A DNA stretch of 64,000 nt. It comes from Dyadobacter soli (GTDB lineage: Bacteria; Bacteroidota; Bacteroidia; Cytophagales; Spirosomataceae). Made by a program: the position numbers and the translations under genes. The notes under the pieces were generated by a model, which was given only the letters and a program-made list of their open reading frames with translations, made no database searches and was not told where the DNA came from. The stretch lies in NCBI RefSeq assembly GCF_900101885.1, contig NZ_FNAN01000016.1, forward strand, positions 124,001 through 188,000, read 5' to 3'. Each line of letters begins with the position of its first letter. Position 1 is the first letter of the stretch. Below are positions 28,401 through 36,306 of this stretch, one piece after another.

Positions 28401-28480
28401 TCACGCTGCGCTTACAGGGAAGTGTAAATGGCCCGGAGCTGTCGCAAAACCTAGCTGAGCAGGTCGTAGGCGCCCGCTAG
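25427..28480 (+). CDS. Two-component propeller sensor histidine kinase
   Basis: 1017 residues. A signal peptide (LPAQ) is followed by a periplasmic sensor built from two-component propeller repeats (for example DKDGFLWLATQAGLVRYDG and DKKGNLWLGSYGQGYFLF), then a Y_Y_Y domain, one membrane segment near residues 720-745, a coiled linker and a kinase core with phosphoacceptor H786 (VSIAHDLKSPLYF), an N-box (RNIIDNANKHS) and TGNGMS. Unlike hybrid HTCS proteins it has no receiver or AraC domain; the LuxR-type regulator encoded convergently next to it is the likely partner. Its position before the mannoside locus suggests glycan sensing. The closely related kinase at 62330 shares the architecture. 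Confidence 0.9.
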   Translation: MRILHLSFLFSIVYLLPLSLPAQDSGPWAMTHFNSDNGLPQNSIMFAEVDKDGFLWLATQAGLVRYDGQRFRVFDNYNSALVSNRYTTLGKGSDGNIYCMDDLYRASFHSHEKGFSEPKRIDGLITTTVGTLIDFNELDMGELIPGTSEVVAKSLMEPLHFAFHPVGEGKGFIAWKYKIGYVSNKKVQWAQIQDFPRPKGLTVGVVGNKLCHVLRNGEVALIDSNGVETRQKVPVSFPAEKSLVNLNSVAFFKQEHQTLLNLDGAIYEVSLVGGKLKCHHLITIKNVSYITCMRYYPEQGLLIVGANTQGLFVFRKQNMRSFGKDAAFGDAFYALAPYGDDQVFSPIGELPGSPVALAGYEGFDRHAVLRDRNRHYWYANGLTLYETDEKLRALRDIPLQEVLTGINEDENGTIWLNQGLTYFGRLKDGKFVRYALKGVTGKNIQSFIPLGNQTFWLVGRGLCMWIDVKHGKQRIYHEFDNIELRTVYRDKKGNLWLGSYGQGYFLFHNGRFTKMPEDPAHHLRMVHGFLEDQRGFIWMSTNNGLFQCALNDLYDYASGKSKQVYHHYYGKETGLKTTEFNGGCSPSALRMASGRFAFPSMNGVVVFHPDSIKTVLPTSKIFIEQVMLDGAPAGRQALLQIAPSFKRLELTVSSPYFGNPNNLNIQYNVEGLDDRWYPLPENNRIVLNTLQYGSYKLRLRKEGGFGTGNYIMAGLPLVVMPFFYQTWLFYLLIVAFVIAAIVVFIKMRYRYLLRQRNRLETEVKDRTRELAYQSKLMEKLTVSIAHDLKSPLYFLSKVTGHLRDNVQRDNFDGIERTSSEIKNTADQLYQFAEEFNLWASSFTQGFSVNKTSFPLGDLLEELRLFFQEMLDANDNRLTFPAHGQYTLHTDRALLKVILRNIIDNANKHSRGCDISISASGQADEYVTLTIADTGNGMSEPVLKRIHDRIAQASTAAGIERNSRLGYQMIIDFANRLDANLNVQSERGAGTSVTLRLQGSVNGPELSQNLAEQVVGAR

Positions 28481-29083
28481 TATCGCAAGTTCCTTGTTGT
28501 CTTCGATATTGAGCTTCTCGAACGCGCGGCGCTTATGCGTGTGCGCTGTGGAATATTGCACTTGCAGCATTTCCGAAATCTCGTTCATCGGGTACCCTTT
28601 GGCAAGGCATATCACCACCTGGAACTCCCGTTGCGAAAGTTGATCGAAAGGGTTGGCCGACCCGCCGTTGAACACCCCGTGAATGATCGACTGGGACAGA
28701 TCCGGGCTGACGTAGGTGCCGCCATTGAGGACCTGGGTAATTGCCCTGATAATTTCCTCGTCCGGGGCAGTTTTGCTGATAAATCCATGAGCCCCAAGCT
28801 GCATATACCGTTTTCCATAGGTATTTTCCGGGTTTTGGGAAACAATCAGGATTCTGGTGTCGGGGTGAAAACTCTGGATCCAATGCATCAAAACCACCGA
28901 ATCCGTCGCCGGCATCTGGATATCGAGCAATATCAGGTCAAACGGCTTCTCTTTCATCCTAGCCATCACGCTGCTGGCATCCCAGGCCTCGCTGATGTCT
29001 GATTTAACCGCCATCTTGTCAAGCACCATACGAAGCCCCGAACGGATCAGCGAATGGTCGTCGGCGATGAGAATATGTTTCAT
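28451..29083 (-). CDS. NarL/LuxR-type response regulator
   Basis: 211 residues from ATG 29083 (a TTG at 29092 would add three). Receiver domain with D8/D9, phosphoacceptor D54 (LILLDIQMP) and a conserved Lys in GFISKTAP. The C-terminal LuxR helix-turn-helix is FDQLSQREFQVVICLAKGYPMNEISEMLQVQYSTAHTH. Its 3' end overlaps the 3' end of the facing propeller kinase gene by 30 bases. It is probably the kinase's partner and is divergent from the SusC gene, whose promoter lies in the shared 222-base gap. Confidence 0.9.
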   Translation of the reverse strand: MKHILIADDHSLIRSGLRMVLDKMAVKSDISEAWDASSVMARMKEKPFDLILLDIQMPATDSVVLMHWIQSFHPDTRILIVSQNPENTYGKRYMQLGAHGFISKTAPDEEIIRAITQVLNGGTYVSPDLSQSIIHGVFNGGSANPFDQLSQREFQVVICLAKGYPMNEISEMLQVQYSTAHTHKRRAFEKLNIEDNKELAILAGAYDLLS

Positions 29084-29235
29084 AGTCGGCAATTATACCA
29101 TTTTTACCGCGGCCATGCAATGCAAACACAGCAGGGTTTTGGATGATTATTTGATTTCGCCGCTTAGATCCGGTCGCACTGCCATAGCCTTCACCTAAGA
29201 GTATAATTTTTTATCCAAAATTTTTTATTTAATGC

Positions 29236-29268
29236 TAAACCGATTTACTTTGTTGCTAAATCGGTTTA
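29236..29268 (+). promoter_or_regulatory. Twin LacI-type operators around the SusC promoter
   Basis: TAAACCGATTTA (29236-29247) and TAAATCGGTTTA (29257-29268) are reverse complements of each other, each nearly palindromic, and both sit in the frame GCTAAA...TTTAC. Their starts are 21 bp apart, two helical turns. The -7-like element TTACTTTG (29245-29252) overlaps the first copy. A poorer third copy, TAAATCGATCCC, begins at 29276. The LacI-family regulator of this locus is the likely binder. Confidence 0.65.
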
Positions 29269-29305
29269 CTACTATTAAATCGATCCCAGATCAATCTTAT
29301 ACCCT

Positions 29306-32300
29306 ATGTCTATGAAAAGCATTTTACACTTTTGCCTGGTTTTTGCCCTACTTGGAGGCGAAGCCTGGGCGCAGCAGCAGGTGACCGGGAAAGTCACCGA
29401 TTCGAGGGGCGAGCCCTTGCCCGGCGTCAACATTATCGTGAAGAACACTTCCGCGGGAACGGTTACCAATGTCGACGGAACGTACTCATTGAAAGTTTCG
29501 GAGACTAATGGCGTATTGGCGTTTTCATTCATCGGGTACATGCCCGCAGAAATACCTGTCAACGGACGTACAACCATAGACGTTACGCTCAGCGAGGACA
29601 TGCAAAACCTCGACGAGCTCGTGGTCGTGGGTTACGGGACCGTCAAGAAATCGGACCTGACTGGCTCGGTCGCTTCCATTTCGTCGACCGAGTTGAAAGC
29701 AGTTCCGGTTGCGACATTCGATCAGGCACTTCAGGGCCGGGCTGCGGGTGTACAGGTAGTGCAATCCAATGGCGTGCCGGGCGGCGGTACCAATATCCGT
29801 ATCCGCGGAACCACGTCGGTGAGCGCGAGCAGCGAGCCGCTCTACGTGATCGACGGGATGCTGATCAATAACAATACCGCCGAAATGTCGGCAGGCGGCC
29901 GGGGCCCGTCCCTGAACCCGCTGTCGACCATTAACCCCAGCGATATCGAGTCGATCGAGGTACTGAAAGATGCTTCCGCGACGGCGATTTACGGCTCCCG
30001 CGCCGCGAACGGGGTGATTTTGATCACTACCAAAAAGGGTAAGGCAGGCAAAGCTTCCATTAATTTTGAAACCTATTACGGCACGCAGCAGGTCACCAAA
30101 ACGCTGGATATGTTGAATGCGACGCAATTTGCCGAGCTCGTCAACGAAGCGCAGGTCAATGCGAAGCTGGCGCCGGTTTATACCAATCCTTCCAGCTTTG
30201 GCGAGGGCACCAACTGGCAAAAAGAACTTTTCCGCAAGGCATCCATCGCCAACTACCAGGTGTCACTGGCAGGCGGAAGCGAAAAAACGCGCTACGCATT
30301 GGGCGGAGGGTATTTCAAACAGAACGGGATCGTACAGGGCTCCGATTTCGACCGCTATTCCTTTAAACTGAATCTCGATACGGATGTCAGTAAAAGACTT
30401 AAAGTAGGTACCAACCTGGCCTACAACCGCATGCAGACCAACGGCGTCCTCACGGGCCCGGGTAATGTAGTGCAGGGTGTGGTCACCAATGCATTGATGT
30501 TCAACCCGATATTGCCGGTGTATGACGCGTCGCGGCCAGGCGGCTACACTTTCCAGCACGACCGCCGCGACGCGATCGCGAACCCGATTGCGGAGGCGAG
30601 AGAATACCAGGCGATCACGACCACTTCGCGCGTGCTCGGTTCCGTTTTCGCAGAGTACCAGATTCTGGAAGGACTCTCTTTCAAATCGAGCTTTGGGATC
30701 GATGCATTGAACACCAAATCCAACACCTTCGGCCCCAACTTTTTGAAACGCACCGAAAACAGCAAGGGAGAAGCTTCCGTAACCACCCTGCAAGCGCTGA
30801 CGTGGCTGAATACCAATACTTTTAACTACAACAAACAGATCAATAAGGACAACAGTATCAATGTGTTGCTTGGTCTGGAAACGCAGAAATTCCGGAACGA
30901 ATCGGTAAATGCCTACGCTTTTGGTTTCCCGGATTCGCGCACGGGGTGGCATGATATCGGCTCGGCGGAAAACCCGCAGACAACCTCGAACGGCGAATTG
31001 CAGTGGAGTATGCTGTCGTACTTCGGGCGGGTGAATTACTCTTTGAAAAACAAATACCTGTTTACCGTCACGGGCCGCAGCGATGGTTCATCCAAATTCT
31101 CGGAAGGCCGGAAGTACGGTTTCTTCCCGTCTGCGGCATTCGCCTGGAAGGTTACCGAAGAGGATTTTATGAAATCGGCGGGTTTCATTCAGGACCTGAA
31201 ATTCCGCGCGAGCTACGGCCGCACGGGTAACCAGTCGATCCAGCCGTACCGCTCATTGGCATTGATCGGGGCGATCGGGCAGGGCGTTTTCTCGACCACC
31301 GGCCAGGAAATCATTCGCGGACGTGAGCCGGTTTCGTACCCCAACAAAGACCTGAAATGGGAAACCACCGATCAGCTCAATGCGGCGATCGATTTGTCGG
31401 TGCTGAAAGGCAGGCTCGATTTTACGATCGAGGCCTATAATAAGAACACCATCGACCTGCTGCTCGATACGCCCATTCCATACACCACCGGTTTCGAAAA
31501 TACGCTCCTGAACATCGGAAATGTACGAAACCGCGGTATCGACATTGCCGTTAACTCGGTGAACCTGGACGGGAAAGTACAGTGGAACACCTCGTTGAAT
31601 GTATCCATTAACCGTAACCAGATCACCAACCTCGCACGGAACGGGGATGTGAACCTGGGTGTGGGCGGTAACATCCTCCGCGAAGGCCAGCCGATCGGTA
31701 CTTTCTTCGGATACGTGTTCGACGGCATTTACCAGTCCGATGAAGAGGCGAAAAACAGCCCGGCCATTGCAGGCCAGACGCCCGCAGCTGGCGACCGCAA
31801 GTACAAGGATATCAGCGGGCCGAACGGTACGCCCGACGGCATTATCAACGATTTCGACCGCACGATCATCGGTTCCGCACAGCCTGATTTTACCTGGGGG
31901 TTAAACAACACATTGACATTCAAGAACGTCACGCTTTCCTTTTTCTTCCAGGGCTCGCAGGGCAACCAGATGGTGAACCAGAACCTGGGCGACCTCGCTA
32001 ATGTGAATGGAAAGCAGAATGTGCTCGCCGAAGCGGGCCTGAACCGCTGGACGCCGCAGAACCCGAGCAACAAATACGCCCGGGCTTTGTCGACCGCGAA
32101 TGATAACGTGTTTTCGTCCCGCTTCATCGAGGATGCTTCCTATATGCGCCTGAAAAACATTACGCTCGGCTACAACTTTACGCCCGGCGTGCTTAAAAAG
32201 CTGGGAATGAGCAATGCACGTCTTTATGTAAGCGCTACCAACCTGTGGACGGTGACCAATTACAGCGGTTACGATCCGGAGGGCAATGCGTACGGCGGTA

Positions 32301-32380
32301 CCACCAACATTGTCGGTGTCGACTTTGGCGGATACCCGCAAGCCAAGACCTACACCGTCGGCCTCAATTTCGGATTCTAG
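29306..32380 (+). CDS. SusC/RagA-type TonB-dependent transporter
   Basis: 1024 residues. The signal peptide ends AWAQ, then comes a CarboxypepD_reg-like domain (VTGKVTDSRGEPLPGVNI), the SusC plug signatures (GYGTVKKSDLTGSV, IRGTTSVSASSEPLYVIDG, IEVLKDASATAIYGSRA ANGV) and a barrel ending TVGLNFGF. It imports oligosaccharides across the outer membrane with the SusD lipoprotein encoded 29 bases downstream. The enzymes in the operon point to alpha-mannose-containing glycans. Transcription probably starts from the LacI-controlled promoter just upstream. Confidence 0.95.
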   Translation: MSMKSILHFCLVFALLGGEAWAQQQVTGKVTDSRGEPLPGVNIIVKNTSAGTVTNVDGTYSLKVSETNGVLAFSFIGYMPAEIPVNGRTTIDVTLSEDMQNLDELVVVGYGTVKKSDLTGSVASISSTELKAVPVATFDQALQGRAAGVQVVQSNGVPGGGTNIRIRGTTSVSASSEPLYVIDGMLINNNTAEMSAGGRGPSLNPLSTINPSDIESIEVLKDASATAIYGSRAANGVILITTKKGKAGKASINFETYYGTQQVTKTLDMLNATQFAELVNEAQVNAKLAPVYTNPSSFGEGTNWQKELFRKASIANYQVSLAGGSEKTRYALGGGYFKQNGIVQGSDFDRYSFKLNLDTDVSKRLKVGTNLAYNRMQTNGVLTGPGNVVQGVVTNALMFNPILPVYDASRPGGYTFQHDRRDAIANPIAEAREYQAITTTSRVLGSVFAEYQILEGLSFKSSFGIDALNTKSNTFGPNFLKRTENSKGEASVTTLQALTWLNTNTFNYNKQINKDNSINVLLGLETQKFRNESVNAYAFGFPDSRTGWHDIGSAENPQTTSNGELQWSMLSYFGRVNYSLKNKYLFTVTGRSDGSSKFSEGRKYGFFPSAAFAWKVTEEDFMKSAGFIQDLKFRASYGRTGNQSIQPYRSLALIGAIGQGVFSTTGQEIIRGREPVSYPNKDLKWETTDQLNAAIDLSVLKGRLDFTIEAYNKNTIDLLLDTPIPYTTGFENTLLNIGNVRNRGIDIAVNSVNLDGKVQWNTSLNVSINRNQITNLARNGDVNLGVGGNILREGQPIGTFFGYVFDGIYQSDEEAKNSPAIAGQTPAAGDRKYKDISGPNGTPDGIINDFDRTIIGSAQPDFTWGLNNTLTFKNVTLSFFFQGSQGNQMVNQNLGDLANVNGKQNVLAEAGLNRWTPQNPSNKYARALSTANDNVFSSRFIEDASYMRLKNITLGYNFTPGVLKKLGMSNARLYVSATNLWTVTNYSGYDPEGNAYGGTTNIVGVDFGGYPQAKTYTVGLNFGF

Positions 32381-32409
32381 TTTTCCTACGATTTTACATT
32401 GACTGAAAA

Positions 32410-33861
32410 ATGAAAAGATTCAATATCATAAAAACTTCCGGACTGGTGCTCGCTACGGCGCTGCTGTGGCTGAGTTCCTGCGAGGATTTCCTGAAAGAAA
32501 ACCCGCAGGACCGTATCGCCCAGGACCGGTTTTACCAGACAGCCGAGGATGCGACGGCGGCGGTCAACTCGGTGTATTCCAACCTCGGCTCCACGTCGTC
32601 GGGCCCGGAAGGTATTTACCACAGCACCACCTGGATTGCGGCGGGGCTGGCTTCCGACGAGATGATCAACAAGCAGGAAGGCGCGATTGCCAACGACCAG
32701 CTGTCGACTTTTTCCTGGAATGCGGAAAACAGCAGCGTGAGCACGCTCTGGCGCATTCACTATAAAACCATCACGCTCGCCAACATCGCGATCGAACGCA
32801 TTCCGCCGATCAATATGGACGAGACATTGAGGAGCCGGCTGGTGAACGAAGCGAAGTTCCTGCGCGCGCTGGCCTATTTCAATCTTGTGCGGATGTTTGG
32901 CAATGTGCCGTTACTGGTCAAAGAAGAAGAACCGCTGAACCCCGACGTGTCGACGGTGGATGCCATTTATACGCAGATCATCAGTGACTTGCAGGCTGCG
33001 GAAGGTCTGCCCCTGGATGGTGCCATTCAGGAAGGCAGGGCTACCAGCGGCGCGGCCAAGGCACTGCTCGCGAAGGTGTATTTAACCAGAAAAGACTTTC
33101 AGAATGCGTCCGCCAAAGCATTGGAAGTGATCCAGTCGAACAAATATGCGCTTTGGGATAATTATGCCGATGTATTCAAACACACCAACCGGAATGGCAA
33201 AGAGGCGCTGTTTTCCGTCAGTTTCGGCGATGGCGGCGGGGCGATTTCATTCTGGGAATTCGGGCAGTTCAATGTGCGCTTGCTGCCGCCGGAGCTTTCG
33301 CGGGAAATTGCCGGCATTCGCAACACGCAAGGCTGGCAAGCGGCTACGAAGGATTTGTATAATTCTTTTGCTGAGGCGGATACGCGTAAAAAAGTGACTT
33401 TCCTGACCGAGTTTGTGAATGACAAAGGCGCGACGATCAAACTGAACGACATTTACATTCAAAAATATTGGGATAGGACCGCAGAGCCGGTAGCGGGTGA
33501 CTCTCAGCAGGATTTTCCAGTCATCCGTTATTCCGACGTGCTACTGACCTACGCGGAAGCACAGGCCGAGCTGGGGAATGCGGCACCAGCCAATCAATAT
33601 GTCAATATGGTGCGTAAAAGAGCGAAACTGGCAGAGATAAACCTGGCTGGGGCTGCTTTAAAAGAAGAAATCCTCGATCAGCGCAGGAAGGAATTTGTGG
33701 CGGAAGGGCATCGCTGGTATGATCTTGTCCGTACCGGCACCCTGGCAGCGAAGGTACAGAAAGCAAAAGCCATCGATGTGAAGCCGATGTACGAATTGTT
33801 CCCGCTCCCGCAGCGCGAACGCGACGTGAACCAGAAATTGCCGCAAAATCAAGGATATTAG
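32410..33861 (+). CDS. SusD/RagB-type nutrient-binding lipoprotein
   Basis: 483 residues with lipobox LWLSSC. The SusD-like N- and C-terminal domains are present (DFLKENPQDRIAQDRFYQTAEDA, LRALAYFNLVRMFGNVPLL, and the terminal DQRRKEFVAEGHRWYDLVRTG). It forms the lid of the SusC transporter and captures glycan at the cell surface. Paired with the upstream SusC gene. Confidence 0.95.
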   Translation: MKRFNIIKTSGLVLATALLWLSSCEDFLKENPQDRIAQDRFYQTAEDATAAVNSVYSNLGSTSSGPEGIYHSTTWIAAGLASDEMINKQEGAIANDQLSTFSWNAENSSVSTLWRIHYKTITLANIAIERIPPINMDETLRSRLVNEAKFLRALAYFNLVRMFGNVPLLVKEEEPLNPDVSTVDAIYTQIISDLQAAEGLPLDGAIQEGRATSGAAKALLAKVYLTRKDFQNASAKALEVIQSNKYALWDNYADVFKHTNRNGKEALFSVSFGDGGGAISFWEFGQFNVRLLPPELSREIAGIRNTQGWQAATKDLYNSFAEADTRKKVTFLTEFVNDKGATIKLNDIYIQKYWDRTAEPVAGDSQQDFPVIRYSDVLLTYAEAQAELGNAAPANQYVNMVRKRAKLAEINLAGAALKEEILDQRRKEFVAEGHRWYDLVRTGTLAAKVQKAKAIDVKPMYELFPLPQRERDVNQKLPQNQGY

Positions 33862-33884
33862 TGCAATAATTTGTTTCCTGTCGA

Positions 33885-33919
33885 TACGGGGCGCTGTTTT
33901 TCGGCGTCCCGGTATTTTT
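33885..33919 (+). terminator. Hairpin with T-run between susD and GH92
   Basis: TACGGGGCGC (33885-33894) pairs with GCGTCCCGGTA (33904-33914) through about ten pairs with one bulge and one G-U, then TTTTT (33915-33919). It could be a partial terminator that lowers enzyme expression relative to SusC/SusD, or a processing site. Downstream genes run the same way. Confidence 0.5.
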
Positions 33920-33935
33920 AATTTGTTGTAATAAA

Positions 33936-36278
33936 ATGATGTATCGCATTATCGCGCTGGCAACGGCATTGGGCCTTATTACCGCCTGCGGCACCGACCG
34001 TGGCCAAACTCAAACCGCTGAAAAGCAGGAATTAGCCCCGGCCGAATATGTAAACCCGCTCATCGGCGCGAGTACCAGCACGGGCAAGGCGGGGATTTAC
34101 CATGGGTTAGGCAAAACTTTCCCGGGCGCCACCACGCCGTACGGCCTCGTACAGGTAAGCCCCAACACCATTACCGGCGGCGACAACGGCTCCGGATACA
34201 GCTACGAGCACACGACGATCGAGGGATTTGCATTTACCCAAATGAGCGGCATCGGCTGGTATGGCGACCTTGGGAATTTCCTCGTAACGCCCACCACAGG
34301 CACATTGCATACGGCGAGAGGCAAGGAAGGAGTTCCCGGCAGCGGGTACCGGTCGAAGTATGCCAAAGAAGATGAAAAAGCTTCCGCAGGCTATTACGCC
34401 GCCACACTGAGCGACTACGGCATTCGCGCCGAGATGACCGCCGCCCCGCATAGTGGAATGCTGCGTTTTACATTTCCCCAAAACAAGCAGTCGCGCGTGC
34501 AGATAGACCTCGCGCGCAGGGTAGGGGGCACTTCCACGCGCCAGTACGTGAAGGTGGTCGACGATCACACGATCAAGGGCTGGATGGAATGCACGCCCGA
34601 CGGCGGCGGCTGGGGTAATGGCGACGGCCAGGCGCGGTACACGGTTTACTTTTATGCCCAGTTCAGCAAACCATTTAAAAAACTCGGTGCCTGGCAGGCC
34701 GACATTCCGAAAGACTGGAAACGCAAGCGCGAGGACATCGAGAGCGACCGCTACCAGGAGCAGGTAGCGAAAGCGGCCGTGACGGACTCGGTTACCGAGC
34801 TCGAAGGCGATCATCTGGGCGTATTTGCCGAGTATGAAACGCAAAGTGACGAACAGATCCTTTTCAAATCCGGCATTTCGTTCGTGAGTATGGATGGTGC
34901 GGAGAAAAACCTGCAAAAGGAAATCACCGGCTGGGATTTCGACGGGCTTCACAAGCAGGCTACCGGCCTTTGGAACAATGCATTGAGTGCAATGAAAGTG
35001 TCGGGAGGCAGCGAAGAGGAGAAACATATTTTTTACACCGCACTATACCACACCATGATCGACCCGCGCATGTTTGCCGATGTCGACGGCAGTTTCGCGG
35101 GGGGCGATGGCAAGGTGCATCAATCGTCGGAATATACGCGGCGCACCATTTTCAGTGGCTGGGACGTGTTCCGGAGCCAGTTTCCGCTCCAATCGCTGAT
35201 TAACCCGCGGCTGGTGAATGATATGGTGAACTCGCTGCTGTCGCTGGCCGACGAACGCAAGAAAAGCTACCTGGAACGCTGGGAACTGTTGAATGCGTAC
35301 AGCGGATGCATGATTGGAAACCCTGCATTATCGGTCATCGCCGATGCCAGCGCCAAGGGCATTGCGCGTTTCGACAAGGAAAAAGCATTGCGGTACGCCG
35401 TGCAGACCAGCAACCAGTTCGGCAATGGCGATCGCGGCTATACCGTGGAGCCGTTCGGCATTTCAAACACATTGGAATATGCCTATACCGAATGGTGCAC
35501 CGCCTCGTTCGCCAAATCGCTGGGTAAGAATGATATAGCAACTGATTTCGAAAAGCGCGGGCAGAGTTACCGTAATATTTTTGACAAAACGAATGGCTGG
35601 TTCCGCCCGAAGGACGCGCAGGGAAACTGGAAGCCGTGGCCCGCGAAAGGCCGCATGGCCGACGACTACGGCAGCGTGGAGAGCAATCCCTACCAGCAGG
35701 GCTGGTTTGTGCCGCACGATGTGCCCGGTATGGTGGAATTGATGGGCGGCCGTGAGAAAGTTGCGGCAGACCTGACCGGTTTCTTCGAAAAAGTGCCCGA
35801 AAACATGATGTGGAACGGCTATTACAACCACGCCAACGAGCCCGTCCACCACGTTCCTTTCTTGTTTAACCAAATTGGAAAGCCCTGGCTCACACAGAAA
35901 TGGACGCGCGAAATCTGCCGCCGGGCCTACCACAACTCCGTGGAAGGGCTGGTAGGCAATGAGGATGTGGGACAAATGTCGGCCTGGTATGTGCTGGCGG
36001 CGGGCGGCCTCTACCAGGTGTGCCCGGGCAAAAACCGCTTTGAGATCACGAGCCCTGTTTTCGGGAAAGTGACCGTACGCCTCGATCCGGCTTATGCGAA
36101 AGGCAAGGAATTCACCATTATCGCGCACGGGAATTCGCCGGCTAATGTGTACATCCAGAGCGCAAAACTCAACGGCAAAGCCTACAATCAATGCTTCATC
36201 GACTACCACGACATCGCCGCCGGCGGTACGCTGGAACTGACGATGGGGCCCAAACCCAACCAGGAGTTTGGCCAGTAA
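33936..36278 (+). CDS. GH92 exo-alpha-mannosidase, lipoprotein
   Basis: 780 residues with lipobox GLITAC. The family opening VNPLIGASTSTGKAGIYHG, FPGATTPYGLVQVSPNT and GFAFTQMSGIGWYGD, and the C-terminal catalytic-domain stretch NEDVGQMSAWYVLAAGGLYQ, identify GH92, calcium-dependent exo-acting alpha-mannosidases (usually alpha-1,2 or 1,3) used on N-glycans and fungal mannans. The linkage cannot be fixed from sequence. It lies 75 bases after susD, beyond a hairpin. Confidence 0.93.
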   Translation: MMYRIIALATALGLITACGTDRGQTQTAEKQELAPAEYVNPLIGASTSTGKAGIYHGLGKTFPGATTPYGLVQVSPNTITGGDNGSGYSYEHTTIEGFAFTQMSGIGWYGDLGNFLVTPTTGTLHTARGKEGVPGSGYRSKYAKEDEKASAGYYAATLSDYGIRAEMTAAPHSGMLRFTFPQNKQSRVQIDLARRVGGTSTRQYVKVVDDHTIKGWMECTPDGGGWGNGDGQARYTVYFYAQFSKPFKKLGAWQADIPKDWKRKREDIESDRYQEQVAKAAVTDSVTELEGDHLGVFAEYETQSDEQILFKSGISFVSMDGAEKNLQKEITGWDFDGLHKQATGLWNNALSAMKVSGGSEEEKHIFYTALYHTMIDPRMFADVDGSFAGGDGKVHQSSEYTRRTIFSGWDVFRSQFPLQSLINPRLVNDMVNSLLSLADERKKSYLERWELLNAYSGCMIGNPALSVIADASAKGIARFDKEKALRYAVQTSNQFGNGDRGYTVEPFGISNTLEYAYTEWCTASFAKSLGKNDIATDFEKRGQSYRNIFDKTNGWFRPKDAQGNWKPWPAKGRMADDYGSVESNPYQQGWFVPHDVPGMVELMGGREKVAADLTGFFEKVPENMMWNGYYNHANEPVHHVPFLFNQIGKPWLTQKWTREICRRAYHNSVEGLVGNEDVGQMSAWYVLAAGGLYQVCPGKNRFEITSPVFGKVTVRLDPAYAKGKEFTIIAHGNSPANVYIQSAKLNGKAYNQCFIDYHDIAAGGTLELTMGPKPNQEFGQ

Positions 36279-36306
36279 TCCCTACCTCAACCTTAACCTT
36301 GAAACT

